A stretch of DNA of 64,000 nucleotides from Gemmatimonadota bacterium (GCA_016194585.1 JACQBG010000012.1:1-64000), one strand, 5' to 3'; positions 17,419 to 26,738 are shown, numbered from the stretch's first letter. Notes: generated by a model not told the origin, from the sequence alone. Made by a program: numbers and translations.

Positions 17419-20400
17419 TCAGCGGGCCACGTCCCGTTCCTTCCAGAGGGAGTAGACCGCCGGGATCACCAGCAGCGTGAGCACGGTGCTGCTCACCATC
17501 CCGCCGATCATCGGCGCGGCGATGCGCTTCATGACGCTGGCCCCAGTGCCGTTCGACCACATGATCGGGAGGAGTCCCGCCATGATCGCCGTGACCGTCA
17601 TCATCTTGGGGCGCACGCGGTCGACGGCGCCTTCCATCACGGCGTCGTACAGATCGTGCAGCGTCGCGGCGTGCCCGGCGCGCAGGCGCGCCTCCCACGC
17701 GTGGTCGAGGTAGATCAACATCACCACGCCGGTCTCCGCGGCCACGCCGGCGAGGGCGATGAATCCGATCGCCACCGCGACCGACCAGTTGTAGCCCAGC
17801 GCCCACACGAACCAGAGGCCGCCGACGATCGCGAACGGCAGCGAGAGCATCACGATGACCGTCTCGCCCACCCGCTTGAAATTGAAGAAGAGCAGCAGGA
17901 AGATGATCGCGAGCGTCGTGGGGATGACGAGCGCCATCGTCGCTTTCGCGCGGAGCATGTACTCGTACTGTCCGCTCCAGACGACGCTGTAGCCCGCCGG
18001 GATCACGACCGTCCTGGCGACGGCGGCCTGTGCCTCCTTCACGTAGCTGCCGATGTCCCGGCCGACGACGTCCACGTACACCCACGCCGTGGGCTGCGCG
18101 GCCTCGGTGCGCACGACCATCGGACCGGCCACCTGCTTGATCGTCGCGAGTTGCCCGAGCGGCACCTGCGTCACGCCTCCCGGCGAGCCAGCGCCGGCGG
18201 CGCCCATCCCTCCCCCGGAGCCGGCGGTGGCGGCGCCGCCCGCTGTGGCGACCGGCACGAGCACGGCGGCCAGCTTCTCCGGCGTGTCGCGCAACTCCGG
18301 CGGATAGCGCACGCGCACGCCATACCGCTCGCGTCCCTCGATCGTCTGCGTGATCACCATGCCGCCGATCGCGGTCGCGATCACCGTCTGCACGTCGCCG
18401 ACGTTGAGACCGTAGCGCGCCGCCGCCTGGCGGTCGATGTCGATGTCGAGGTAGTAGCCCGACACCGCGCGCTCCGCGAAGGCGCTCCGCGTACCGGGCA
18501 CCTGCTGCACGGCGCGCTCGATCTCCCGGCCGACGCGTTCGAGCGTCGCCAGGTCGGGGCCGAACACCTTGATGCCCACCGGCGTGCGGATGCCGGTCGC
18601 GAGCATGTCGTTGCGCGCCTTGATGGGCATCGTCCAGGCGTTCGTCACGCCAGGCAACCGCACGGCCGAATCCATCTGCGCCACGAGCTTGTCGTAGGTC
18701 ATCCCGGCGCGCCACGTGCCCTCGGGCTTCAGCGTGATGGTCGTCTCGATCATGTCGAGTCCCGCCGGATCGGTCGCCGTCTCGGCGCGACCCGCCTTGC
18801 CCCACACGTGATCGACCTCGGGGAACGACTTGATGATGCGGTCCTGGGTCTGGAGGATCTCACGCGCCCGCGCCACGCTCACCCCCGGCAGCGTCGTCGG
18901 CATGTACAGGATCGTCCCCTCCTCGACCGGTGGCATGAACTCGCTGCCGAGCAGTGACCAGGGGATCCAGGTGAGGGCCACGGCCGCCAACGCTCCGCCG
19001 ATGACGATCCACCGGTGCCGCAACACCGTCGTGATGACGGGACGGTAGACGGCGATGAGGAATCGGTTGATGGGGTTCGCCCGTTCGCGGTACAGCCGGC
19101 CGCGGATGAAGAGCCCCATCGCGACGGGCACGAGCGACACGGAGAGCACGCTCGCCGCGGCCATCGAGAACGTCTTGGTGAACGCGAGCGGCTTGAAGAG
19201 CCGCCCTTCCTGCCCCTCGAGCGTGAAGACCGGCAGGAACCCCACGGTGATGATGAGCAGCGAGAAGAAGAGCGCCGGTCCCACCTCCTGCGCCGATTCG
19301 ACGACGACGCGCCAGCGCTCCGCGGTGGTGAGCAGCGCCGTGTCCATATGCGCGGCGTCCGCACGCACCGCCCCCGGCGTGCCCGCCGCCTCCTTGGCCA
19401 CGATCGCCCGTTCGAGGTGCTTGTGCATGTTCTCGATCATCACGATGGCCGCGTCGATCATCGCGCCGATGGCGATGGCGATCCCGCCGAGCGACATGAT
19501 GTCGGCGCCCACCGGGACGAACCGCATCGCCACGAACGCGATGAGGATGCCCACCGGCAAGGTGAGGATCGCGACGAGCGCCGAACTCGCGTGCAGGAGG
19601 AACACGATGCAGACGACGGCGACGATGATGCTCTCCTCGACCAGCTTCTCGCGCAGCGTGCCGATGGCGCGCTCGATGAGGCCGCTGCGGTCGTACACCG
19701 GGCGCAGCACGACGCCGGGCGGCAGCCCCGGCTGGATCTCGGCGAGGCGCGCTTTCACGTTGGCGATGGTCGTCAGCGCGTTCTGCCCGAACCGCATGAC
19801 GACGATGCCCCCCACGGCGTCGCCGCGCCCGTCGTACTCGGCCACGCCCCGGCGCACCGCGGGGCCGATGTACACCCGCCCCAGTTCCGCCACGCGCACG
19901 GGCGTACCCGACGCCGTCGCGCCGACGACGACGTTCTCGATATCGGCCATCGATCTGATGTAGCCCAGCCCGCGCACCATGTACTCGCGCTCGGAGAGCT
20001 CCATCACCATGCCACCGACGTCGGCGTTGGCGTCCTGGATCGCCGACATCACGCGCGTGATGGGGATGCGGTAGGCGAGCAGCTTCGCGGGATCGAGATC
20101 GACCTGGTACTGCTTCTCGTATCCGCCGATGCTCGCCACCTCGGCGACGCCCGGCACGGAGAGCAGATAGTGATGCACGTACCAGTCCTGCACGCTGCGC
20201 AGTTCGGCGAGCGAGAGCCGACCAGTGGTGTCCTCGAGGGCGTACTGGTACACCCACCCGAGCCCCGTCGCGTCGGGGCCGAGCGTGGGCACGACGGCCT
20301 TCGGGAGCTGGCCGGCGATGCCGTTCAGGTATTCGAGCACGCGGCTGCGCGCCCAATACAGATCGGTGCCGTCCTCGAAGATCACGTAGACGAACGAGAC

Positions 20401-20667
20401 GCCGAAAAAGGAATAGCCGCGCACGGCCTTCGCGCCGGGCACCTTGAGCATCCCGGCGGCGATCGGGTACGTCACCTGGTCCTCGACGATGCGCGGCGCC
20501 TGCTCGCTGTACTCCGTCTGCACGATGACCTGCACGTCGCTCAGGTCGGGAAGCGCCTCGAGCGGCGTGCGCTTGAGCGCCCACACGCCGGCCGCGATGG
20601 CGCCCGCCGTGAACAGCAACACGATGAGACGCTCGCGGACCGACCAGGCGATGATGCGTTTCAGCAT
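17419..20667 (-). CDS. CusA/CzcA-family heavy-metal RND efflux pump
   Basis: A 1082-residue inner-membrane RND protein with two six-helix halves and two large periplasmic loops. The heavy-metal subfamily start is MLKRIIAWSVRERLIVLLF followed by PLEALPDLSDVQVIVQTEY. The TM4 region has GGIAIAIGAMIDAAIVMIEN, including the acidic proton-relay residue; the GTRSAFAERA and NVGDVQTVIA blocks are typical of CusA/CzcA. The periplasmic second half carries a Gly/Ala-rich insertion (ATAGSGGGMGAAGAGSPGG) not usual in CusA. It pumps Cu(I)/Ag(I) or divalent cations out with the adaptor and outer-membrane factor encoded just upstream. The Met-rich neighbours favour monovalent copper or silver. Eight bases separate it from the adaptor gene. 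Confidence 0.93.
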   Translation of the reverse strand: MLKRIIAWSVRERLIVLLFTAGAIAAGVWALKRTPLEALPDLSDVQVIVQTEYSEQAPRIVEDQVTYPIAAGMLKVPGAKAVRGYSFFGVSFVYVIFEDGTDLYWARSRVLEYLNGIAGQLPKAVVPTLGPDATGLGWVYQYALEDTTGRLSLAELRSVQDWYVHHYLLSVPGVAEVASIGGYEKQYQVDLDPAKLLAYRIPITRVMSAIQDANADVGGMVMELSEREYMVRGLGYIRSMADIENVVVGATASGTPVRVAELGRVYIGPAVRRGVAEYDGRGDAVGGIVVMRFGQNALTTIANVKARLAEIQPGLPPGVVLRPVYDRSGLIERAIGTLREKLVEESIIVAVVCIVFLLHASSALVAILTLPVGILIAFVAMRFVPVGADIMSLGGIAIAIGAMIDAAIVMIENMHKHLERAIVAKEAAGTPGAVRADAAHMDTALLTTAERWRVVVESAQEVGPALFFSLLIITVGFLPVFTLEGQEGRLFKPLAFTKTFSMAAASVLSVSLVPVAMGLFIRGRLYRERANPINRFLIAVYRPVITTVLRHRWIVIGGALAAVALTWIPWSLLGSEFMPPVEEGTILYMPTTLPGVSVARAREILQTQDRIIKSFPEVDHVWGKAGRAETATDPAGLDMIETTITLKPEGTWRAGMTYDKLVAQMDSAVRLPGVTNAWTMPIKARNDMLATGIRTPVGIKVFGPDLATLERVGREIERAVQQVPGTRSAFAERAVSGYYLDIDIDRQAAARYGLNVGDVQTVIATAIGGMVITQTIEGRERYGVRVRYPPELRDTPEKLAAVLVPVATAGGAATAGSGGGMGAAGAGSPGGVTQVPLGQLATIKQVAGPMVVRTEAAQPTAWVYVDVVGRDIGSYVKEAQAAVARTVVIPAGYSVVWSGQYEYMLRAKATMALVIPTTLAIIFLLLFFNFKRVGETVIVMLSLPFAIVGGLWFVWALGYNWSVAVAIGFIALAGVAAETGVVMLIYLDHAWEARLRAGHAATLHDLYDAVMEGAVDRVRPKMMTVTAIMAGLLPIMWSNGTGASVMKRIAAPMIGGMVSSTVLTLLVIPAVYSLWKERDVAR

Positions 20668-20674
20668 GGCGGCC

Positions 20675-22021
20675 TCACGGCTTCTTCGAGGTGTGGTCCA
20701 TCCCGGGCATATCCCGCATCGGGTCGGCCGGCTTCGCGGCCGGAGTCTTCACCGGCGATGCCGCCGGCGGATTCGCCGGCGACGCGGACTTTGGCGCGGC
20801 GCCGTCCATCCCCGGCATGTTCGCCATCGCCCCGAGCGCGGCACCGAGGTTCGACTCGGCGTCGACGAGGAACGTGGCCGATGAGACCACGGTCTCGCCT
20901 TCGGCGACGCCGCGGCGGATCTCCATGCGGTCGTCGGTGTTGCCGCCCAGTTCGACCTCGCGCGGCGTGAGCATCCCGTCGGCGCCCTTCACGAACACGA
21001 AGACGCGAGTGCCCGTCATCAGCACGGCGCCACGCGGGACGCTGAGCACGCTCGCGCCCGCATCGCCCCGGATGCGGATCGTGGCATACATCCCCGGCTT
21101 GAGCGCCCCGTCGACGTTCAACAGCGCCACGCGGATGCGCGTGGTGCGCGTGTCGGCCGAGATCGTCGGCGCGATGAACGTGATGCGTCCCTCGCGGGGC
21201 TTCCCGGGCGCCGAGGCGAATTCCGCGGTCACCGCCTCGCCCAGGCGCACCGCCGCGAGATCGCGCTCGAACACCTCGCCCTCGAGCCACACCTCGCGCA
21301 AGTCCGCCACCTGCAGGACCGGGTCGCCCGCCATGATCCGCTGCCCCGACTGGACGTTCTTCTGCACGACGACCCCGCGCAGCGGCGAGCGAAGGGTGAG
21401 CGTCTTCTGCACTTCGCCGGTGCGCTCGAGTCGCGCCACGTCGGCATCGGGCACATCCCAGTACTTGAGGCGGCGTCGCGCGCCGGCGAGGAGCGACTCG
21501 GCGTTCCGCGTCGCCTCGGCGTCGCCGTGCGCGACGTCGGCGACGAGCTTGCGGGCGAGCAAGAGCTCTTCTTGCGCCGTGACGAGCATCGGCGAGTAGA
21601 GCCGCAGGACGGGATCGTTCTCCTCCACCTGCTGACCGGTGAAGGACACGTACAGCTGCTCCACGTACCCGTCGACCTTCGGTGCGATGGTCTTCACGTT
21701 CGACTCGTCGACGGTCACGAGGCCGACGGTCCGGACCTCCGACAGGAGCGGCCCACGCTCGACGACGGCGTAGGTGACGCCGATGCGCCGGGCCGCGTCG
21801 GGCGCGAGCATCACCGGACTCCCGGTCGAGTCCAGCGCTGCCGCCGGAGCGGGCGGTGCGCTCGCCCGCTTCGCCCGGGTGAACCACCACGCGCCGGCGA
21901 TCCCGCCGGCGACGATGACGGTGAAGATCACCCAGCGCCGTGCGGCGGCCGCGGCACCGCGGGGTGCGGGATCGAACGGCGAGCGTTCACGCGCGGGCGG
22001 CGATGTGGTCTGGTCGTTCAT
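20675..22021 (-). CDS. RND periplasmic adaptor (CusB-like)
   Basis: A 448-residue membrane-fusion protein. An N-terminal membrane anchor (WVIFTVIVAGGIAGAWWF) is followed by CusB-type barrel-hairpin-lipoyl order: RTVGLVTVDESNVKTIAPKV, YVEQLYVSFTGQQV, a coiled hairpin (EELLLARKLVADVAHGDAEA), then the second lipoyl half RSPLRGVVVQKNVQSGQRI and the beta-barrel part. The last 60 residues are Pro/Ala/Met-rich with two copies of PGMD (MANMPGMDG and RDMPGMDH), a likely metal-collecting tail. ATG overlaps the outer-membrane factor stop by four bases. Confidence 0.92.
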   Translation of the reverse strand: MNDQTTSPPARERSPFDPAPRGAAAAARRWVIFTVIVAGGIAGAWWFTRAKRASAPPAPAAALDSTGSPVMLAPDAARRIGVTYAVVERGPLLSEVRTVGLVTVDESNVKTIAPKVDGYVEQLYVSFTGQQVEENDPVLRLYSPMLVTAQEELLLARKLVADVAHGDAEATRNAESLLAGARRRLKYWDVPDADVARLERTGEVQKTLTLRSPLRGVVVQKNVQSGQRIMAGDPVLQVADLREVWLEGEVFERDLAAVRLGEAVTAEFASAPGKPREGRITFIAPTISADTRTTRIRVALLNVDGALKPGMYATIRIRGDAGASVLSVPRGAVLMTGTRVFVFVKGADGMLTPREVELGGNTDDRMEIRRGVAEGETVVSSATFLVDAESNLGAALGAMANMPGMDGAAPKSASPANPPAASPVKTPAAKPADPMRDMPGMDHTSKKP

Positions 22022-23373
22022 CGGCGTGGTTCTCCTGCCGGGCGCGCCGGCTGGGCGGATCGCGCGTCGACGAGCACGCGCCCGGTGAGCATCTCGAGTG
22101 TGGCCCAGGCCTTCCCTTCCTCGGCCTCGAGCGTGACCAACTCCTGACGGTAGCGATTGAGCGTCATCTGCGCGTCGAGCAGCGTCATGAAGTTCACGCT
22201 GCCCACGCGATACGAGGCGAGCGAAGACGTGACCGTCGCCTCCGCCTGCGGCAGCACGGATGTGCGATAGAGCTCCGTGAGGCGTCGCGCGCGCACGAGG
22301 TCCGCACGCGCTTCGCCGACAGCGCCGCGCGTGTCGGCGCGCATCGAGGCGAGTTCCGCCGCCGCCATGGCACGCATCGCGCTCGCCTCCTCGCGCATCT
22401 GGAGCTGACGGCTCCCGGCGAAGACCGGCAGCGACGCGCCCACCATGAGGCTCCCCATGCGCTGCGGCCCCATCGCACCGCCCTGCGTGCCGAGTTGCAC
22501 GCCCACCTGCACGTCCGGCCAGATCTCGCGCTGCGCGAGGCGCGCCGAGGCGTCCGCGGCCTCTACGTCTTGCTCACCCGCGCGAAGCATCGGACGATGC
22601 CGCTCGGCGAGCTGGGCGAGCGAATCGAGCGTGGGCAGTGCCGCCGGAAAGCGCGGCAGTTGGGGCGCGCCGACCGCGGCATCCGATGGCGCCGCGAGCA
22701 GCGCGTTCAGTCGCGCCGCCATCGTCGTCCGCATCGTCTCCATGCGGATGATGTCCTCCTGCATCCTCGCGAGCTCGACGTCGGCCCTGAGGACGTCGGC
22801 CTGACGTCCCTCTCCCACCTGATACATCTTGGCCGCGAGATCGCTGATCTCCTGCAACAGGCGCTTCGTGTCGCGCGCGACGCCGAGGGTGCCATCGGCG
22901 ACGTAGATGTCGTAGAAGATCATCGACGCGCGCGCTCGCAGGTCGAGGGAGACGTCCATCACGCGCGTGGCGCTCGCGTCGGCCCGCGCCGTCTCGGCCT
23001 CGCCGGCGAGCCGCAGTTTGCCGGCCACGGGCACCATCTGCATGAGCTGCACCTGCGTCATGCCGAGCACGTCCATCGGCCGGAGACCGGGCAGTTCGTA
23101 ATTCATCCACCCGACCTGGAATTGCGGGTCCGGGGGACGCGTGACGCCCGGCACGCGCGCACGGGCCGCGCGGGCCGTGGCACGGGCGGCTTCGAGACGG
23201 GGGCTCCCCCGCTCGACCGCGTCGAGCAGCGTGCCCAGCCGGAGCGAATCGCGCGGCGGCGCGGCGGGAGACTGCGACGACGCGCACGCCGGAAGGGCGA
23301 GCAGGGCGATGACGAGATGAGCGACGGTCCGCGACCAACGGCGCGGCCCGGCACGATGCATGACGGGAAACAC
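22018..23373 (-). CDS. TolC/CusC-family outer-membrane factor
   Basis: A 451-residue outer-membrane efflux protein with two OEP repeats of long coiled helices and barrel strands. GTG at 23373 is preceded by GGAGGA at a six-base spacing, a better start than the frame's first ATG or the internal ATG at 23361. The N-terminal hydrophobic segment ends LIALLALPACASSQ; LPAC may be a lipobox, as in CusC, which is a lipoprotein. It forms the exit duct for the CusBA-like pump. ASATRVMDVSLDLRARASMI and similar helices match the family. Confidence 0.88.
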   Translation of the reverse strand: MFPVMHRAGPRRWSRTVAHLVIALLALPACASSQSPAAPPRDSLRLGTLLDAVERGSPRLEAARATARAARARVPGVTRPPDPQFQVGWMNYELPGLRPMDVLGMTQVQLMQMVPVAGKLRLAGEAETARADASATRVMDVSLDLRARASMIFYDIYVADGTLGVARDTKRLLQEISDLAAKMYQVGEGRQADVLRADVELARMQEDIIRMETMRTTMAARLNALLAAPSDAAVGAPQLPRFPAALPTLDSLAQLAERHRPMLRAGEQDVEAADASARLAQREIWPDVQVGVQLGTQGGAMGPQRMGSLMVGASLPVFAGSRQLQMREEASAMRAMAAAELASMRADTRGAVGEARADLVRARRLTELYRTSVLPQAEATVTSSLASYRVGSVNFMTLLDAQMTLNRYRQELVTLEAEEGKAWATLEMLTGRVLVDARSAQPARPAGEPRR

Positions 23374-23477
23374 GAGCTTCCTCCGATCCTGATGTCGTGG
23401 CATCCGATGGTGCCGGATGCGGCTCGACGGCGGACGCGCGTCGAGGGCGCGGCCGTGGGGCCGCGCGGACGATCAGG

Positions 23478-23876
23478 TCAGGCTCGAGGCGGCGGGTCGG
23501 CCGGCGAGATGTCGCGCCAGAGCGGCGCGTTCGCGAACGGGGCCGACCGCGCGGATGGCGCGTAGGCCGGCGCGGCGAAGGCCGCGGACGTGACGGTCGC
23601 CGCGACGATACAACCGCTGCCGAGGGCGCAGCACGCCGACGGTACGGCGCCGTCGCACCCCGCGTCGTGTCGCGGTGCCGCCGGTGCGGTGGGAGCGGCC
23701 GGCGCGTGATGATGCTGCATCATCCCCGGCATCGCCGCCGGAGCGGCAGAGGCCGCCGACGGCACCATCATCCAGGCCATCGCCATCGATTGCCGCGCGA
23801 AGAGCGCGAGCACGACGACTCCCGTCGCCCGGCGAAGGGCGGCGAGCGAGGCACGGCGGTGGAGGAGGCGGTGCAC
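23478..23876 (-). CDS. Small exported Met/His/Cys-rich protein heading the efflux operon
   Basis: A 132-residue protein with GTG start. A basic N-terminus and hydrophobic stretch (ATGVVVLALFARQSMAMAWMMV) form a signal or anchor. Then come potential metal ligands: AMPGMMQHHHAP, then CDGAVPSACCALGSGC with four Cys, and a second hydrophobic stretch. No family is recognised. It is the first gene downstream of a TTGACA-type promoter and 104 bases upstream of the outer-membrane factor. Ligand composition and position suggest a periplasmic copper or silver binding or sensing role; that is inference. Confidence 0.6.
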   Translation of the reverse strand: MHRLLHRRASLAALRRATGVVVLALFARQSMAMAWMMVPSAASAAPAAMPGMMQHHHAPAAPTAPAAPRHDAGCDGAVPSACCALGSGCIVAATVTSAAFAAPAYAPSARSAPFANAPLWRDISPADPPPRA

Positions 23877-23910
23877 GAGAGTCAGCGTCGGAACCGGATG
23901 ATGGGTCTCC

Positions 23911-23944
23911 TGACACTAACCCCCGCCGCGCGCTGTCAACAGCG
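23911..23944 (-). promoter_or_regulatory. Candidate promoter with dyad operator for the metal-efflux operon
   Basis: On the minus strand a perfect TTGACA (23939-23934) is followed 15 bases later by TAGTGT (23918-23913). The -35 hexamer lies inside the perfect dyad CGCTGT-CA-ACAGCG (23931-23944), and a second short inverted repeat TGACA/TGTCA brackets the spacer. This arrangement suits a repressor site. The 15-base spacer is short for sigma-70. No regulator gene is adjacent. Confidence 0.45.
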
Positions 23945-24016
23945 GCGATGATCGACAGCCGAGTCGGTGAAAACCTGACAGGCGGTGACTATGCGCCGCC
24001 GGGTGGCGTCGCAACT

Positions 24017-24063
24017 GCAGTGTACCGTGCACCGTTCACGGAGAACGTTACACGGTACACTGC
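24017..24063. repeat. Inverted repeat with 13-bp perfect arms downstream of asnS
   Basis: GCAGTGTACCGTG (24017-24029) and its exact complement (24051-24063) enclose a 21-base interior that itself contains the stem CGTTC/GAACG (24033-24037, 24043-24047). It lies just after asnS and before the efflux promoter. A transcript could form a two-part hairpin, but no T-run follows on the minus strand, so a classical terminator is uncertain. The mixed direct and inverted ACCGT/ACGGT units look like a short interspersed intergenic repeat. Confidence 0.8.
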
Positions 24064-24071
24064 TTTACTAG

Positions 24072-25370
24072 TTACGGGCGCAGCCGGTGCATCATCCTCG
24101 GGAACGCGATGCACTCGCGGATGTGCTGGCTCCCGCAGATCCACGCCACCGTACGCTCCAGCCCGAGCCCGTACCCCGAGTGGGGGAACGTGCCGTACTT
24201 CCGCAGCGCGAGGTACCAGTCGTACGCCTCCTCGGGGAGCTTCTCCTCGCGCAGGCGGTGCAGGATCTTCTCGAGGTCGTCCTCGCGCTGCGAGCCGCCG
24301 ATGATCTCGCCGTACCCCTCTGGCGCCAGGCAGTCGTCGCACAACACCGTGCGCGGATCGGCCGGGTTCTCCTTCATGTAGAAGGCCTTCGCCTCCTTGG
24401 GGTAGTTCATGACGAAGACGGGGCGGTCGTAATCCTCGACGAGCAGCGCCTCGTCCTCGGCGCCGAGGTCGTCCCCCCACTGCACCTTGCTCCCCTTCTT
24501 TTGGAGCGTGGCGACGGCGTCGGAGTAGTCGATGCGCGGGAACGGCGTCTTCACGCTCTCGAGCTTGCTGACGTCGCGCTCGCACTCCTTGAGCTCGGCC
24601 TGCCGGCGCTCGAGCACTCGGCCGACGATGAAGGTCAACATGTCTTCCTGCAGCTTCATGTTGTCTTCACTTTCGTTGAACGCGACCTCCGGTTCGATCA
24701 TCCAGAACTCGGTGAGGTGGCGCCGCGTCTTGCTCTTCTCGGCGCGGAACGTCGGCCCGAAGGTGTAGATCTTCCCGAACGCGGCGGCCGCCGCCTCGCC
24801 GTAGAGCTGCCCCGTCTGCGCGAGGAAGGCGTTCCCTTCCTCGAAGTACTCGGTGCTGAAGAGCCCGCTACGCTCGCCGATGGCCGCCGTGAGGATCGGG
24901 GTGTCGACGCGCAGGAAGCCGCGGTCGTAGAAGAAGTCGTGGATCGCCTGCTCGATCTCGTTGCGGATGCGGAAGATCGCGACCTGCCGCGGCGTGCGGA
25001 GCCAGAAGTGGCGGTTGTCGAGCAGGAAGTCGATCCCGTGTTCCTTCGGCTGGATCGGATAGTCGAGCGGGCTCGCGCCGATGAGCTCGAGCCCCGCGAT
25101 CCCCAGTTCATAGCCGCCCGGCGCGCGCGCATCGGCCCGCACCTCGCCGGTGACGGCGATGCACGCCTCCTGCGTGAGTTCCCCGAAGAGCGCCCACGCC
25201 TCCGGCGGGACGGCGTTCTTCACGAGCACCGTCTGCAGGATGCCGGTGCCGTCGCGCATCACGATGAAGGCGACCTTCCCGGACGAGCGGAGATGGGTGA
25301 CCCAGCCGCGGACGGTGACCGTCGTGCCGGCGTGGGCGGAGAGTTCGTCGATGCGCGCGTACGTGGTCAT
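24072..25370 (-). CDS. asnS: Asparaginyl-tRNA synthetase
   Basis: A class IIb synthetase of 432 residues that charges tRNA-Asn. The N-terminal OB anticodon-binding domain has VTVRGWVTHLRSSGKVAFIV. Class II motif 2 is visible in FRAEKSKTRRHLTEFWMIEP and motif 3 in GYGLGLERTVAWICG. Asn specificity is supported by IDFLLDNRHFWLRTPRQ and the AsnRS-type PEVAFNE segment. ATG overlaps the upstream propeller stop by one base. It implies direct asparaginylation, although an amidotransferase route may also exist elsewhere. Confidence 0.95.
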   Translation of the reverse strand: MTTYARIDELSAHAGTTVTVRGWVTHLRSSGKVAFIVMRDGTGILQTVLVKNAVPPEAWALFGELTQEACIAVTGEVRADARAPGGYELGIAGLELIGASPLDYPIQPKEHGIDFLLDNRHFWLRTPRQVAIFRIRNEIEQAIHDFFYDRGFLRVDTPILTAAIGERSGLFSTEYFEEGNAFLAQTGQLYGEAAAAAFGKIYTFGPTFRAEKSKTRRHLTEFWMIEPEVAFNESEDNMKLQEDMLTFIVGRVLERRQAELKECERDVSKLESVKTPFPRIDYSDAVATLQKKGSKVQWGDDLGAEDEALLVEDYDRPVFVMNYPKEAKAFYMKENPADPRTVLCDDCLAPEGYGEIIGGSQREDDLEKILHRLREEKLPEEAYDWYLALRKYGTFPHSGYGLGLERTVAWICGSQHIRECIAFPRMMHRLRP

Positions 25371-26683
25371 CACTTGCCCTTGTAGCTGACCTTGTAGATG
25401 GTGCCGCCGACGTCGTCGGCGATGTAGACGGAGCCGTCGGTGCCCTGCGCGAGTCCGGTGGGACGGTGCAGATGCCCATCCTTCCCTGGGCCGCCGTTGT
25501 TCGAGAAGTCGGTGGCGAAATCCTTGTGCGTGCCGGCCTTGCCGCCGCTGATCGGCAGGAACACCACGCGGAAGCCCTGCTGCGGGAGCGGGGCGCGGTT
25601 CCAGGAGCCGTGGAAGGCGACGAAGGCGCCGGCGCGGTACTCGGCCGGGAACTGCTTGCCCGAGTAGAACATCATGTCGTTCGGGGCCCAGTGCGCCGGG
25701 AACCAGTACACGGGCTGCGACTTGTCGGCGCAGCGATCGCTCTTCTTGCCGTCGCCGCCGTATTCCGGCGCCGTCACCAGCTTCTCCTCCTCGGTGGAGA
25801 AATAGCAGTAGGGCCAGCCGAAGTTCGAACCCTTGGTGATGTGGTTGACCTGCTCGGCCGGGTTCTCGGCGCCGTACTCGTTGGTGAAGGTCCACTGCCC
25901 CACGGGAGGCGACTGGAGGCCGTCGCGACCGTGCATCGTGGCCCACAGCGTGTTGTCGCGCGGATCGACGGTGAGCGAGACCGAGTTGCGGATGCCGGTG
26001 GCGTAGTGCGTGCCGTCGGCCATGTGCTGGCCGGTCTTGTCGGCGTCGAAGGCCCAGATGCCGGCGCGCGTCTCGAGCTCCACGCACGGGTCGACACCCT
26101 TCACGCCGGGCTTCCGGTCGGGGTTCTGGCACGAGTTCGTGGCCGATCCGACGTTGAGGTACAGCGTCGAGCCGTTGATGACGAAGTTGTTCGCGCGGTG
26201 GTTGCCGTTGTTCGGCAGGTCGGCGATCACCGTCTCGACGGGGCCGATGGTGGTGTCGCCGGCGCGGTAGCTCGCGCGGACGATGGTCGAGGCGGTCGAG
26301 AAGTAGACGTAGCCGCCGTGGAGGCCGATGCCGGTGCCGCTCCCCGGCGCGAGCTTCTTGCGGAACTCCGCCTTGCCGTCGCCGTTGGCGTCGCGCAGCA
26401 GGGTGAGGGAGCCGCCCTCACGCGCGCCTCCCGCCTCGGCGTTCGTCGCGAAGGGGTTGATGATGACGAGCACATCGCCATTCGGCGCGACGACCATGTG
26501 GCGCGGGGCGCCGAGGCCGGTGGCGAACACCGTCGCGCAGAAGCCGGCCGGGAGAGTGAGGCTCGCGTTGTCGGGATCGCAGGGGGCGGCGGCGGTCGTC
26601 GAACGGGACATCGCCGCGCCGGAGACGATGAGAACGGCGGCGGCCGACAGCAGGGTGGCGCCGCGCAGCACTCGTGGAGACAT
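25370..26683 (-). CDS. Exported sorbosone/glucose-dehydrogenase-like beta-propeller
   Basis: A 437-residue protein with a signal peptide (VLRGATLLSAAAVLIVSG). The six-bladed GSDH-type propeller has LPAGFCATVFATGLGAPRHM, GGYVYFSTASTIVRAS, a blade around NHRANNFVINGSTLYLNVGS, and FTNEYGAENPAEQVNHI with GSNFGWPYCYF. The C-terminal blade FHGSWNRAPLPQQGFRV and HRPTGLAQGTDGSVYIADD is typical of the sorbosone dehydrogenase family. Several Cys pairs suggest periplasmic disulfides. Known members use PQQ and oxidise sugars, but many exported homologues are of unknown substrate. AGAGGT precedes the ATG. Its overlap with asnS downstream is probably incidental. Confidence 0.85.
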   Translation of the reverse strand: MSPRVLRGATLLSAAAVLIVSGAAMSRSTTAAAPCDPDNASLTLPAGFCATVFATGLGAPRHMVVAPNGDVLVIINPFATNAEAGGAREGGSLTLLRDANGDGKAEFRKKLAPGSGTGIGLHGGYVYFSTASTIVRASYRAGDTTIGPVETVIADLPNNGNHRANNFVINGSTLYLNVGSATNSCQNPDRKPGVKGVDPCVELETRAGIWAFDADKTGQHMADGTHYATGIRNSVSLTVDPRDNTLWATMHGRDGLQSPPVGQWTFTNEYGAENPAEQVNHITKGSNFGWPYCYFSTEEEKLVTAPEYGGDGKKSDRCADKSQPVYWFPAHWAPNDMMFYSGKQFPAEYRAGAFVAFHGSWNRAPLPQQGFRVVFLPISGGKAGTHKDFATDFSNNGGPGKDGHLHRPTGLAQGTDGSVYIADDVGGTIYKVSYKGK

Positions 26684-26730
26684 CAGCTACCTCTGGGGGG
26701 ACGGTTCTGGACGGGTGCGGGAATCGCTAA

Positions 26731-26738
26731 AGTATAGT
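26731..26738. promoter_or_regulatory. Shared symmetric -10 element between two propeller genes
   Basis: AGTATAGT gives TATAGT on the plus strand (26733-26738) and TATACT on the minus strand (26736-26731) within the 82-bp divergent region. Expected start points leave leaders of about 20 bases for the plus gene and about 40 for the minus gene. -35 boxes are not clear. This is the second symmetric divergent -10 in the window. Confidence 0.55.
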
